DNA of 64,000 nucleotides from Alphaproteobacteria bacterium (GTDB lineage Bacteria; Pseudomonadota; Alphaproteobacteria; TMED109): assembly GCA_022819905.1 (NCBI GenBank), contig JAJEGJ010000053.1, positions 1-64,000 of the forward strand, given 5' to 3'. A program made the position numbers and the translations under genes. The notes below the pieces were generated by a model, which did not search any database, was not told the origin of the DNA, and worked only from the letters and a program-made list of their open reading frames with translations. Positions 33,755 to 43,060 of the stretch are shown here, piece after piece; within the stretch, counting starts at the first letter, position 1; the number at the start of each line of letters is the position of its first letter.

Positions 33755-34364
33755 CCCCCGTCGCGACGTCAATCGCAGGAATTGGTCGCGAGTCATCGTG
33801 GTCCGGGCAGATCTAACGCCGGATTCGCGTGGCGGCTTGAACGCTACGCGAACCCGGTGGCGGCACACGAGGACCGTGTGGTCCAAGCCCCGCGTCCGTC
33901 GAGGATCCGGCGATCACGGTCACGATGCCGCCGGCATGAGTAGAAGATGTCGATGGCAGCGTGCACTGCAGACGTTCGATAGTCCCGATGGGAGATCAAA
34001 TGCTCTTCTCAATGTAAAGGTCAACGATAATATACGAAGGTTTGCTTGACAGGACTAAACTTGATAGAGCCTAAACACGGGAACGGCGTTTTATTTTTGA
34101 AAGTAGATTGATACAATTTCACTTCAACCCTGAAGATTTTCTTGACAGTAAAATCAGGAAGCACGAGTTAGACACAATTGGAACCGGGATTTTGTTGCGT
34201 TCGAATGTTGTGTTCCTATAATTTGGACAGTTGGGTGGACCATCAGGTTCAGTTTGCACTCTGAAGCCTGGTGCTCCGCCACCATCTCCACCTGATCATC
34301 CCGGCGCGGTCAAGCGGAACCTTAGGCGCGTCGGGCTGTAACCCCTGAGATCCGGAGTTCTTGC
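33755..34364 (+). other. AT-rich intergenic region between btuB and the peroxiredoxin gene
   Basis: About 600 bp with no convincing gene. The first half is GC-rich; from about 34000 to 34250 it is strikingly AT-rich compared with its surroundings, with TATAAT, TTGACA copies (34142, near 34044) and A/T runs. It looks like a promoter or leader region of the peroxiredoxin gene, possibly with regulatory sites. Confidence 0.55.
34195..34222 (+). promoter_or_regulatory. Candidate sigma70 promoter for the peroxiredoxin gene
   Basis: A perfect -10 TATAAT lies at 34217-34222 with a weak -35 TTGCGT at 34195-34200 (16-bp spacer). It would start transcription about 135 nt before the peroxiredoxin ATG, giving a long leader. 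Assigned from the motif only. Confidence 0.3.
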
Positions 34365-35021
34365 ATGTCTCTTCGTATCGGTGACGTGGCTCCCGACTTT
34401 GTCGCGGAGACGACGGTCGGAAAAATCAGCTTCCACGACTGGATAGGCGATTCATGGTGCGTCCTGTTTTCGCACCCGAAGGACTTCACCCCGGTCTGTA
34501 CCACGGAACTCGGATACATGGCAGGGCTGCAACCGGAATTCGAAAAACGGAACTGCAAGATCATCGGTCTCAGCGTGGACCCGGCCGACCGTCACCAGGA
34601 ATGGTCCAAGGACATTGCCGAGGTGACCGGTCACGCTCCGAATTACCCGATGATCGGGGATACGGACCTGGGGGTTTCGAAGCTGTACGGAATGCTTCCG
34701 GCTGACACCGCCGGCGGTTCCGAGGGGCGGACCCCGATTGACAACGCGACCGTGCGAACGGTCTTCGTGGTTGGCCCCGACAAGCAGATCAAGCTGATGC
34801 TGTCCTACCCGATGAGCACCGGTCGCAATTTCGACGAGATCCTTCGGGTCATCGATTCGCTTCAGCTGACGGCTAACTACAAGGTCGCCACTCCGGTCAA
34901 CTGGCAGAACGGTGAGGACGTCATCATCGTCCCGGCGGTTCCGGACGACGAGGCGCGAAAGCAGTTTCCCGAATGGAAATCGCCGAAGCCGTACATGCGG
35001 ATCGTGCCGCAGCCGAATTGA
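34365..35021 (+). CDS. 1-Cys peroxiredoxin (Prx6-like)
   Basis: A 218-residue thiol peroxidase reducing hydrogen peroxide and lipid hydroperoxides. The peroxidatic Cys lies in the family motif PVCTTELG (about residue 45) within HPKDFTPVCTT. No resolving Cys at the 2-Cys position is present, and the length of about 218 together with the C-terminal extension EWKSPKPYMRIVPQP fits the Prx6/1-Cys subgroup. It is likely recycled by glutathione or another thiol. It follows the AT-rich region and is followed by a strong inverted repeat terminator at 35041. Confidence 0.9.
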   Translation: MSLRIGDVAPDFVAETTVGKISFHDWIGDSWCVLFSHPKDFTPVCTTELGYMAGLQPEFEKRNCKIIGLSVDPADRHQEWSKDIAEVTGHAPNYPMIGDTDLGVSKLYGMLPADTAGGSEGRTPIDNATVRTVFVVGPDKQIKLMLSYPMSTGRNFDEILRVIDSLQLTANYKVATPVNWQNGEDVIIVPAVPDDEARKQFPEWKSPKPYMRIVPQPN

Positions 35022-35040
35022 TCCTTCGAGGTTGAAGGAG

Positions 35041-35082
35041 AGGCACATCCGGGCTCGCGTACCGCGTTCGGATGTGCCTTTC
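35041..35082 (+). terminator. Rho-independent terminator-like hairpin of the peroxiredoxin gene
   Basis: AGGCACATCCG at 35041-35051 pairs perfectly with CGGATGTGCCT at 35069-35079 across a 17-nt loop and is followed by TTTC. It starts about 20 nt after the peroxiredoxin stop codon. The 11-bp perfect stem with a short T-run suits transcription termination. Confidence 0.6.
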
Positions 35083-35503
35083 GGCAGGCTGTTGCTGACG
35101 GACGCGCGGGCCCTTGTTCCGCTTGCGGTCGCATCGGAGCAGGAGTCGCGAGGTTGCCCGCTTAGGTATCGCAGATAGAAGCTGAGCGATTTTTGCGGAA
35201 ACAGGTTGCGGTGAAATTTGCCGGAGCTCGTCACCGGAATCCGGACAGGCGAATCCGCCTTCAGTGCGAAGCGAAGCCGTCATCCCCGCGTTGGGGAAGC
35301 GCCAGTGCTGCGCGGCGCGACAGGGAAGCTGGTCAGCCTTCCAAGCGAAATGCCGGGACTGCGACCGACGCACAGCGAGGGAATCCGTCCCCGGGACCGA
35401 CGAAGCCACCCGGGCAGCGCTGGCGGAACGGCGGTCGGGCAGCATTTCACGTGCCGGCTCGGTCGCGCAATCCCGAGCGCCCTGACGGTCTGATCGCGCG
35501 GAA
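35083..35503 (+). other. Intergenic region without recognisable gene
   Basis: About 420 bp between the peroxiredoxin terminator and the convergent end of the guanine deaminase gene. No coding frame has family resemblance and no insertion-sequence end is visible. It contains scattered short repeats only. Confidence 0.4.
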
Positions 35504-36868
35504 TCACCGGCCCACGCTGGGCCGGTGTCGGGTCGCCGGCACCGTCCCCCACACTTTGCGCCCGGCAAGGTACGTCGCCCGTACGGCCCGGTCGTCGCCC
35601 AGCAGCATCAGGGTGAACAGCGTGTCCTCGAGATTCCTCGACAGCGCCTGCCGCGCTTCCAGGACGGGAGTTGCCGAGGGGTTCAAGACAACGATGTCCG
35701 CCCACCGTCCCGGATCGAGCGTCCCGATCTCGTCCGCAAGCCCGAGGCGCACGGCGTTGCCGCGCGTTGCCAGGTGGAAGAGTTCGTGGGCGGTGAACAC
35801 GTGACCGCGCAACTTGGCGATCTTGTAGGCCTCAGCAAGCGTTTGGAGCATCGAATAGCTGGTGCCGCCAGCGACGTCGGTGGCGATGGCGATGGGGACG
35901 GGACGGTCCCGGCGACCGAGGTGTTTCGCGTCGAAGAGCCCCGAGCCGAGAAAGGTGTTCGACGTCGGGCAGTGCACGATCGTGGTTCCGGTGGCGGACA
36001 GCCGGGAGCATTCGCGCTCTGAGAGGTGGATGCCATGCGCGTACAGGCTGCGCGGCCCAAGCAGGCCGAAGCGGTCGTAGATGTCGGTGTGATCGCTGGC
36101 CCAGGGGAACAGCTGCTTGACGAGCGTCATCTCTTTGCTGGATTCGGCGAGATGGCCCTGCACGTAGCAGTCGGGATACTGGGCGGCGAGGGCGCCGGCT
36201 GCCCGCAGTTGCTCTTCGGTCGATGTGACGGCAAACCGCACGGTGATCGCGTACCGGGACCGGGGCCTGCCGTGCCAGCGCTTGATCAGCGCCTCGGTGT
36301 CACGGGCGCTCGATGCAGGGTCGTCGCGCAGGCTGGCGGGCGCGTTGCGGTCCATCATCGACTTGCCGCAGACGATGAAATGCCGGCGGCGATCGCCTGC
36401 GGCGAAAAGCGCTTCGGTGGCTGACCGGTGGACGCTGGAAAACACGACCGCCGCGGTCGTCCCATGCTGGGCCAGCCGGTCGAGGAAGGCATCGGCGGCG
36501 GCGCGGGCGTGCGCCTTCGATGCGTACCGGGATTCTTCCGGGAAGGTGAAGCGCTCCAGCCAGTCGAGCAGGTCGCTGCCCGGCGCTGCAAGCATCCGGT
36601 GCTGGGGAAAATGGATGTGGGCGTCAATGAATCCCGGCAGTACGAGCGCGCCTTGGTAGTCGTCCACCGGCAGGCCCAAGTACGCGCGCGGTAGCCGCGC
36701 CGCGTGGCCGCGCCAGGCGACACGCCCGCTCTCGTCGATGGCGACTGCGCCTCGCCGGTAGTACCTGACGGCCCGCCGACTGCCCAAATGGGAAGGATCG
36801 TCGCGAAAGCTGACCACGCTCCCGAGGATCACCCGCGCCCCGGGAGAAGCGCCCGAGTTGCCTTCCAT
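35504..36868 (-). CDS. guaD: Guanine deaminase (amidohydrolase)
   Basis: A 454-residue amidohydrolase converting guanine to xanthine and ammonia. The zinc motif is PGFIDAHIHFPQ (about residues 77-88), with later His ligands in GHLAESS and YAHGIHL and the metal Asp in ATDVAGGTSYSM. The EPPS and PGFVDSHxHxPQ pattern of guanine deaminases fits better than those of atrazine chlorohydrolases or cytosine deaminase. It is followed downstream by the terminator-rich gap and lies upstream-adjacent to, and on the same strand as, the TRAP transporter genes, 117 bp apart. Confidence 0.82.
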   Translation of the reverse strand: MEGNSGASPGARVILGSVVSFRDDPSHLGSRRAVRYYRRGAVAIDESGRVAWRGHAARLPRAYLGLPVDDYQGALVLPGFIDAHIHFPQHRMLAAPGSDLLDWLERFTFPEESRYASKAHARAAADAFLDRLAQHGTTAAVVFSSVHRSATEALFAAGDRRRHFIVCGKSMMDRNAPASLRDDPASSARDTEALIKRWHGRPRSRYAITVRFAVTSTEEQLRAAGALAAQYPDCYVQGHLAESSKEMTLVKQLFPWASDHTDIYDRFGLLGPRSLYAHGIHLSERECSRLSATGTTIVHCPTSNTFLGSGLFDAKHLGRRDRPVPIAIATDVAGGTSYSMLQTLAEAYKIAKLRGHVFTAHELFHLATRGNAVRLGLADEIGTLDPGRWADIVVLNPSATPVLEARQALSRNLEDTLFTLMLLGDDRAVRATYLAGRKVWGTVPATRHRPSVGR

Positions 36869-36985
36869 CAGCGGTCTTGGGACAACATCCGGGCTCGCCT
36901 CATCAGCGTTGAAGACGGATGGATCAGGGCGCCGGCGTCATTCTCGGTTGGGCGCACATCATGGGTCCCGCGACATCCGGAGCGG

Positions 36986-38305
36986 TCATTCTCCCCGGAT
37001 GGTTCGGGGCAGCCAGAGCGCCAGTTCCGGCCAGAACAACACGATGGCCAGGCCGATGACCTGCAGCGCGATGAACGGCCACATCGCCTGATAGATGTGA
37101 CCAAGCTTGATGTTCTCGGGTGCCACGCTCTTGAGGTAGAAGGCGGCCGGTCCGAACGGCGGGGTCAGGTAGCTCGTCTGCATGTTCATGCAGAAGAGGA
37201 TCCCGAACCAGACCGGGCTGTAGCCCAGCGAGGCAACGACCGGCACGAAGATCGGCATGGTCAGCAGGCAAATCCCGATCCAGTCCATGAACAGGCCGAG
37301 CACCAGCAGGATGCCCATCATCACGACGACGATGCCCAGCGGCGGGAGCGGGAGTCCCGTGATCAGGTCTTCGACGAACGTGTTGCCGCCGATCAGGTTG
37401 TAGGTCCCGATGAGCGCGGTGGCCCCGAAGGTGATCCAGAGCAGCGTGCCGCACGTGTTCATGGTCTGGTAGAGCGCATCGCGGAGCATCGCCCACGAGA
37501 GCTCGCGTCGCACCCACGCCGAGGCGATGGCGCCAAGCGCCCCCATCCCCGCGGCTTCGCTCACGGATGCGATACCGAGATAAATCGAGCCCAGCACCCC
37601 GGCGCCCACGCCGATCGGGAGCACGAGCCCCCGCAGCAGCCGCAGCTTCTCCTCGCGCGGCAGGGCCCGCTCCTCGATCGGCGCCGGCGGTCCCAGGGCC
37701 GGGTTCAGGTGGCAGCGGACCATGATGTACGACACATAGAGGGTCGCCAGCAGGAGGCCCGGGACGATGGTCGCGATGAACAACTCACCGATGTCCACGC
37801 CCGCGGTCAGCCCGTAGATGATCAGGACGATGCTCGGCGGGATCATGGTGCCGAGCGAACCGCCGGCGCAGATGGTCCCGATCGCGAGGCTGCGGTCGTA
37901 GTGCAGGCGCAGCATCTGCGGCAGCGCGACGAGCCCGAGCAGGATGATCTCGCCGCCGATGATGCCGGTCATGGCGGCCATCAGGATGGCGACCGCCATC
38001 GTCTGGATTGCCAGGCCGCCGCGGAGTCCGCCGGCCCAGATATGCATGGCCCTATACAGGTCCCGGGCGACGCCGGATCGCTCCAGCACGGATGCCATCA
38101 GGATGAACATCGGCACGGCGACGAGGACGAATTCGCGGACGAAGCTGAAAATCCGGCTCTCGATGAGGTAGAGGCCGGGCAGCCCGAAATAGCCGAAGGC
38201 GAATGCCAGCGCCACGAATCCCGTGACGAAGGCCAGCGGCAACCCCAGTACCAGCAGAACCGCCATCGACCCGACGAGGACGATGGTGGCGAGTTCAATT
38301 CCCAT
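36986..38305 (-). CDS. TRAP transporter large permease (DctM)
   Basis: A 439-residue inner-membrane protein with about 12 hydrophobic helices of the DctM family. It contains the family segments VPMFILMASVLERSGVA (about residues 65-82) and GIIGGEIILLGLVALPQML, and a late GMILVLGLFMDWIGICLL-like helix. With the small permease and periplasmic binding proteins it imports an organic acid using the sodium gradient. It is the most downstream gene of the TRAP operon, 12 nt after the small permease gene. Confidence 0.9.
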   Translation of the reverse strand: MGIELATIVLVGSMAVLLVLGLPLAFVTGFVALAFAFGYFGLPGLYLIESRIFSFVREFVLVAVPMFILMASVLERSGVARDLYRAMHIWAGGLRGGLAIQTMAVAILMAAMTGIIGGEIILLGLVALPQMLRLHYDRSLAIGTICAGGSLGTMIPPSIVLIIYGLTAGVDIGELFIATIVPGLLLATLYVSYIMVRCHLNPALGPPAPIEERALPREEKLRLLRGLVLPIGVGAGVLGSIYLGIASVSEAAGMGALGAIASAWVRRELSWAMLRDALYQTMNTCGTLLWITFGATALIGTYNLIGGNTFVEDLITGLPLPPLGIVVVMMGILLVLGLFMDWIGICLLTMPIFVPVVASLGYSPVWFGILFCMNMQTSYLTPPFGPAAFYLKSVAPENIKLGHIYQAMWPFIALQVIGLAIVLFWPELALWLPRTIRGE

Positions 38306-38317
38306 CGGGTAGGGAGG

Positions 38318-38806
38318 TCAGTCGCGCGCGCGGATGGCGCGGGCAAGATGCACGGCGCCCAGCACGAACATGGCGGCGCACGCGATTGCCAGCGACGACT
38401 TCACGATCGGCGGCAGCGGCAGGCGCGAGGCTGTTCCCGCCGTCTCCATGATCAGGATGGAGCCCCACGCATCGACGGCGGTCTGCGCACCGAGCAGCCC
38501 GACGAAGGTCAGCACGATGACCCCATTGAGGATGTCGATTCCTCGGCGAACGGCCGGCGGGAGACGGTCGTAGATCAGCGTGACCCGGATATGGGCCCGG
38601 CGCTCCATCGTGTAGAAGCCGCTCATCACGAAGCCGACGGCTGCCAGAATCGTGATGACGTCGTGTGCCCACACAGTCGGAGCCCCGAAACCGTACCGGG
38701 CCACCACCTCAATCGCGATGATCACCATGCACGCGAAGAAGAGGTAGCTGAAGACTTCTCCTGCCCGGCGGCAGGTTCTCTCCACGGCCGTGTTACCGGA
38801 CTTCAT
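38318..38806 (-). CDS. TRAP transporter small permease (DctQ)
   Basis: A 162-residue protein with four hydrophobic helices, matching DctQ. It includes the EVVARYGFGAPTVWAHDV motif (about residues 33-50), typical of TRAP small subunits. It lies between the binding-protein gene and the large permease gene with short gaps, so the four genes probably form one transcript. The same operon carries two binding proteins, hence this permease may serve more than one. Confidence 0.88.
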   Translation of the reverse strand: MKSGNTAVERTCRRAGEVFSYLFFACMVIIAIEVVARYGFGAPTVWAHDVITILAAVGFVMSGFYTMERRAHIRVTLIYDRLPPAVRRGIDILNGVIVLTFVGLLGAQTAVDAWGSILIMETAGTASRLPLPPIVKSSLAIACAAMFVLGAVHLARAIRARD

Positions 38807-38826
38807 CTCGTTCTGGTGTCCGGCGG

Positions 38827-39861
38827 CTACTTGGCGAGCAGACCGAGCTCCCGCAGGAACGCGATCTGGGCGGTATAGGCGGCTTCGGCTTCGGGGCTGC
38901 GGGTGCTCCAGTCCGCCCAGATCCCGGTCGCAATTTCACGCAGGCGGGACCGTTCCTCCATGGGCCAGTCGATGATCTCGACGCCGTCCGCCCTGGCCGC
39001 AGCCACGTCCGCGAGGTCGCGGAGCTCAAGCCGATACGTGATGTCGCGGCTGAAATCCCAGACAGCCGCCTCCAGGATGGCCTGGACATCGGGCGCCAGC
39101 GCATCCCAGCGTTCCTGATTCACGGCGACGTCGATCACCGGCAGCGAATGGATGCCCGGGTATACGGGGTACTGCGCGATCCGGTGGAAACCGAGCTGGT
39201 GGTTCATCGAGAACGTTGCCCAGTCGGCCGCGTCCACGACGCCGCGTTCGATCGCCGTGAACACTTCGGCCGCGGGCAGGTTGACCGGGGCCGCACCCAC
39301 CACGCTGAAGATGTCCTGGGCCATGCCTTCCGGAGCCCGGATCTTGATGCCATCCAGGTCGTCCACGCCACGGAGCGGGATCGTGGAGACGAGGGCTTCC
39401 TTGCCGGTCGCGGCGCCGCCGATGTAGTACACGCCGTACTCGGCGTAGAGGTCCCGCAGGAGGCCGTCGCCGCCGCCGCGCCGCAGGAACAGGAACATCT
39501 CCTCGGTGTGGTTGTAGGCGGCGATCAGGTCGCCCAGCAGCGCGAAGGCCGGGTTCTTCCCGGAAAAGTAGACGGGCGCCGTGACCTGGCCGTCGAGGAT
39601 GCCGGTGCCGACGGCATCCAGCGTCTCGCTGTACTGCACCACCGAGCCGACCGGCAGCAGTTCAACCTGCAGCCGGCCGCCGGTCAGCGGGCCGATGCTG
39701 TCGGTGAACTCCTTCATGATCTGGAATGCGATCTCGCCGGCCTGGGTGGCCGCCTGCATTTTCCACTGCTCGGTCTGCGCGTGGGCGGGCGCGGCGCCCG
39801 CGGCGAGGGCGAGGACGCCTGACAGCAGCAGGGAGGCAGCTCGGTCACGGGCACGCATCAT
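38827..39861 (-). CDS. TRAP transporter solute-binding protein (DctP), soluble paralogue
   Basis: A 344-residue periplasmic binding protein with a Sec signal peptide (MRARDRAASLLLSGVLALAAGAAPAHA, cleaved near residue 27). The DctP fold follows: EQWKMQAATQAGE, then the family motif KIRAPEGMAQDI (about residues 160-180), VNLPAAEVFTAIERGVVDAADW, and the C-terminal region. The conserved Arg in KIRAPEG should bind a carboxylate. The start at 39861 overlaps the end of the upstream gene by 4 nt (ATGA). It is clearly paralogous to that upstream gene. Confidence 0.88.
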   Translation of the reverse strand: MMRARDRAASLLLSGVLALAAGAAPAHAQTEQWKMQAATQAGEIAFQIMKEFTDSIGPLTGGRLQVELLPVGSVVQYSETLDAVGTGILDGQVTAPVYFSGKNPAFALLGDLIAAYNHTEEMFLFLRRGGGDGLLRDLYAEYGVYYIGGAATGKEALVSTIPLRGVDDLDGIKIRAPEGMAQDIFSVVGAAPVNLPAAEVFTAIERGVVDAADWATFSMNHQLGFHRIAQYPVYPGIHSLPVIDVAVNQERWDALAPDVQAILEAAVWDFSRDITYRLELRDLADVAAARADGVEIIDWPMEERSRLREIATGIWADWSTRSPEAEAAYTAQIAFLRELGLLAK

Positions 39862-40946
39862 TCGTCCAGCAGTCCAATCTGCCTCAGGAAGGCAAGGTGG
39901 GATTCGTAGATCCGCCCGGCCATCTCGCTGCGGGCTCCGTACTCCGCCCAGACTTTCTGGGCCGCTTCCCGGAACGTCCGGCGGTCGGCGTCGGACCAGC
40001 GGATCAGCTCGATCCCCTTGGCCTCGGCGTCCCGGATCACTTCCGCATCCTGCATGGCGATCGTTTCCACCATGTCGAGCGCAAACGTCCGCACGGCCAG
40101 CGTCACGATTCGCTGCAAGTCGTCGGGCAGCTCGTCCCACCGTTCCTGCCGCACCGAGACGTCCGTCAGGGGCAGCGAGTGGAAGCCCGGAAACAGCGGG
40201 TAGGGTGCGATCTGGTGGAATCCGAGCTCATCGTTCATGCCGATCGACCCCCAGTCGGCGGCATCCACCACGCCCCGCTCCAGCGCCGTGTAGACCTCGG
40301 CGCCCGGCAGGTTGACCGGCGCCGCCCCGATGGACGCGAAGATCTCCTGGCTCATGCCTTCCGGGGCCCGGATCTTGACGCCCTGGAAGTCTTCGATGGT
40401 GCGGATCGGCGTCTTGGCCGGGATCGACTCCGCCGCCCATGGCACGCCGCCGATGTAGAAGAGGCCGTACCGGGCAAACAGTTCGCGGGCGAGTTCCATG
40501 CCGCCGCCGTACTCGAGCCACATCAGGATCTGGCGCGGCGTCTCGTACGCGCCGTTGAGGTCGGCCAGCAGCGCGAAGGCGGCATCCTTGCCGGAGAAGT
40601 ACCCGGTGCCGCCGTTCTGTCCGTCGAGGATGCCGGCGCTGACCGCGTCCAGGGTCTCGTGGTAGGCGACCACCGACCCGACCGGCAGGGGCTCAATAGT
40701 GAGGCGGCCGTCGCTCATGGCGCCGACGCGGTCGCAGAAGCGGGCGAAGACCTCCTGGTTGATGCTGCCGGCCTGCCACGGCGACTGCATCTTCCATCGG
40801 ATGGCGGTATCGGCCTGGGCGGGCTCCGGCTCGACTGCCGGAGCCGCTTCCTCAGGCGGCGGGCTCCGGAGGAGCAGGGCCCCGATCAGGATGCCGGCGC
40901 CGACAGCGACGGCGCCGGCGATGAGATAACGGCGGGATCGGTCCAT
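39858..40946 (-). CDS. TRAP-type solute-binding protein, membrane-anchored paralogue
   Basis: A 362-residue DctP-family protein starting at ATG 40946. Instead of a cleavable signal it opens with RRYLIAGAVAVGAGILIGALLL, which looks like an N-terminal membrane anchor, then a Pro/Glu/Ala-rich spacer (EEAAPAVEPEPAQAD). The binding domain parallels the downstream DctP: KIRAPEGMSQEI, VNLPGAEVYTALERGVVDAADW, ELGFHQIAPYPLFPGFHSLP. So two binding proteins, one likely soluble and one tethered, feed one permease pair. It lies 8 nt downstream of the dioxygenase gene. Confidence 0.83.
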   Translation of the reverse strand: MDRSRRYLIAGAVAVGAGILIGALLLRSPPPEEAAPAVEPEPAQADTAIRWKMQSPWQAGSINQEVFARFCDRVGAMSDGRLTIEPLPVGSVVAYHETLDAVSAGILDGQNGGTGYFSGKDAAFALLADLNGAYETPRQILMWLEYGGGMELARELFARYGLFYIGGVPWAAESIPAKTPIRTIEDFQGVKIRAPEGMSQEIFASIGAAPVNLPGAEVYTALERGVVDAADWGSIGMNDELGFHQIAPYPLFPGFHSLPLTDVSVRQERWDELPDDLQRIVTLAVRTFALDMVETIAMQDAEVIRDAEAKGIELIRWSDADRRTFREAAQKVWAEYGARSEMAGRIYESHLAFLRQIGLLDE

Positions 40947-40954
40947 GACGGCGT

Positions 40955-41794
40955 TCAGCCCGGGACCGTCCCGAGGCTGCCGTGGGTTCCCCGGTACAGA
41001 ATCTTCGTGTGCACCTCGAGCAGGTGGCGATGCCGGTCGAGCGCCGCCGGATCCAGATCGCTGTCCGGCCGTGGCTCCGGAGCAAAGTGCTGGTAGCGGT
41101 CCTGTCCGCGTACCAGCGTCGCCGAGTCCTCGTCGCTGTAAAGCTGGTGAAGGTGAGGCGCCGCATAGCGGATCGCGTAGCCGATCCGCCGGTCGTTGGA
41201 AGTGTTGGCCCGCGACCCGTGGATCAGCCGGACGTGATGCAGCGACATTTCGCCCGGCTCCAGCAGGACGTCGACGGCAGCGTCGTCGTCGACCTCGGCC
41301 TGGACCACCTGCCCACGTGACAGCATGTTGCCCTCCGCGTGGGTGTCGGTATGGCCGATCTGTTCCGCATGGGTGCCCGGCACGACGCGCATGCAGCCGC
41401 TCGCCACGGTGCTCGGGCTGAGCGCGATCCATGCCGTGCAGACATCCGGTCCCGACAGGCCCCAGTAGGTCGAGTCCTGGTGCCAGGAGACGTAGGCAGG
41501 GTCGTGTGCCTCCTTGGTGAAGAAATTGGATGCCCAGCAAAGGACGTCATCACCGAGAACTTCCGACACCGGGCCGGTGATGCGGGGGTCGCTGACCAGG
41601 TCGTACAGCCACGGGTACAGCAGGTGCGGCTTGAACTTGAGGCCGCCCTCCAGCTTCCCGCCAGCCGCTGCCTCGGCCGCTTCCAGCTTCTGCCGGAGCG
41701 CCGCCGCCTCGTCGGCCGGCATCGCCCGGACCGGATGGAGCGCGCCATCCCTTTGGTAGGTCTCGACGGCCTCGGGCCCGAGCGTCTCGGCCAT
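40955..41794 (-). CDS. Phytanoyl-CoA dioxygenase (PhyH) family protein
   Basis: A 279-residue Fe(II)/2-oxoglutarate dioxygenase of the PhyH family, starting at ATG 41794 (MAETLGPEAVETYQRDG). The iron motif is HQDSTYWG (HxD, about residues 104-106), with the distal His in HHVRLIHGSRANTS and the 2-oxoglutarate Arg in NDRRIGYAIRY. The WIALSPSTVASGCMRVVPGTH segment is typical of the family. It is first in a tight operon with the two binding proteins and the permeases (8-nt gap), suggesting that it hydroxylates the imported compound or a derivative. The substrate is unknown. Confidence 0.85.
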   Translation of the reverse strand: MAETLGPEAVETYQRDGALHPVRAMPADEAAALRQKLEAAEAAAGGKLEGGLKFKPHLLYPWLYDLVSDPRITGPVSEVLGDDVLCWASNFFTKEAHDPAYVSWHQDSTYWGLSGPDVCTAWIALSPSTVASGCMRVVPGTHAEQIGHTDTHAEGNMLSRGQVVQAEVDDDAAVDVLLEPGEMSLHHVRLIHGSRANTSNDRRIGYAIRYAAPHLHQLYSDEDSATLVRGQDRYQHFAPEPRPDSDLDPAALDRHRHLLEVHTKILYRGTHGSLGTVPG

Positions 41795-41878
41795 GATCGT
41801 GTTTTCTCCAAAAAGATTCGCGGTGCAGACTACCACGGTCGGTCCCCGGACCCGGATCGGAAGGGCTAAACTGCCAGC

Positions 41879-43060
41879 ATGAGCACTATTGATCGCGTTG
41901 AAGTCCACGTCTTTAGTTTCCCGCTTCCCGACCTGGGAGTCGGGAAGGCCCGCGGCCCCGGTGTCGGTAACGTCGTCTTTGAGCAGGGTGCAACCCTGAC
42001 GCCAACCCGCTTTGCCGTCCGCATCTGCACCGACGACGGCGCCGTCGGATCCTACGTGACGCACTGGGTGGGCACCCGTGCCGCGCTGGGGCAGACGGAG
42101 ATGCTGGCGCCGCTGCTGATCGGGCGCGATCCCGCCCACCGCGAAGCCCTGCACGACGACATGAAACGCGAGCTCCGCGCCTACGACCACATGGGACAGG
42201 GCCCGCTCGACATTGCCCTCTGGGATCTGGCCGGGCGGCAGCACGGCATGTCGGTGGCGGCGATGCTGGGCGCCTTTCGCGAGCGGCTGCCCACGTATGC
42301 GAGCACCTATCACGGACAGTCGACGCCCGGCGGCCTCGACACGCCGGCCGCGTTCGCCGACTACGCCGCCGCCTGCCAAGAACGCGGCTTCCACGGCTTC
42401 AAGATTCACGGCTGGAACGACGGCGACGTCGCGCGTGAATCGGAGAACCTCAGGCAGGTACGGGCACGGATCGGCGATGACATGCCGCTCATGCTCGATG
42501 CGGCCTGTGAGCTCCGCACGTGGATGGACGCCCTGGCGGTGGGACGCGTGTGCGATGAGGTCGGGTGCTTCTGGTACGAGGATCCCTACCGCGACAGCGG
42601 GGTCTCGATCACCGGCCACCGCCGGCTGCGCGAGCGCCTGCAGACGCCGGTGCTGGTGAGTGAGCATATCCGCAGCGTCGAGGAGAAGGCCGAGTTCCTG
42701 ATCGGCGGCGGCTGCGACATGATCCACGTGGACCCCGAGTACGATCTCGGCATCACCGGGGCGATGAAGATCGTGCACGTCGCCGAGGCCTTCGGGCTCG
42801 ACGTCCAGGTGCACGCCTGCGGGCCGGCCCACCGGGCGGTGTCCGCCACGGCACGCAACACGCATTTCTACGAGATGGCGCTGATCGGCCCGGGCATGGC
42901 GAACTGCGTGCCGCCCGTCTACGACGCCGGCTACTCGGACCAGCAGGAGGACCTGCCGGCGGACGGCTGCGTGCCGGTTCCGAACGGCCCCGGCCTCGGC
43001 GTGGAGTACGACTGGGACTTCATCGAGCGCAACCGCACGGACCTCCTCGTCTGGCCGTGA
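41879..43060 (+). CDS. Enolase-superfamily dehydratase/racemase (mandelate racemase type)
   Basis: A 393-residue member of the mandelate racemase/muconate-lactonising group. Catalytic/metal positions are visible: Lys in FKIHGW (about residue 177), metal ligands Asp in MLDAACE, Glu in YEDPYRD and Glu in SEHIRS, and His in VHACGP. The family N-terminal domain has YVTHWVGTRAALG. The KxH arrangement is shared with sugar-acid dehydratases. It is divergent from the PhyH gene (84 bp between starts) and coupled to the next gene by a GTGA overlap. Acting on a sugar acid or a hydroxy acid imported by the TRAP system is plausible. Confidence 0.85.
   Translation: MSTIDRVEVHVFSFPLPDLGVGKARGPGVGNVVFEQGATLTPTRFAVRICTDDGAVGSYVTHWVGTRAALGQTEMLAPLLIGRDPAHREALHDDMKRELRAYDHMGQGPLDIALWDLAGRQHGMSVAAMLGAFRERLPTYASTYHGQSTPGGLDTPAAFADYAAACQERGFHGFKIHGWNDGDVARESENLRQVRARIGDDMPLMLDAACELRTWMDALAVGRVCDEVGCFWYEDPYRDSGVSITGHRRLRERLQTPVLVSEHIRSVEEKAEFLIGGGCDMIHVDPEYDLGITGAMKIVHVAEAFGLDVQVHACGPAHRAVSATARNTHFYEMALIGPGMANCVPPVYDAGYSDQQEDLPADGCVPVPNGPGLGVEYDWDFIERNRTDLLVWP

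Noticed and set aside
35022-35503. Possible insertion-sequence remnant after the peroxiredoxin gene
   Set aside because: No transposase fragment or terminal inverted repeat could be found; the only clear repeat is the terminator hairpin.
36704-38878. A 724-codon plus-strand frame across guaD and the TRAP genes
   Set aside because: Composition is His/Asp/Arg/Gln-rich low complexity, typical of antisense to GC-rich membrane-protein genes.
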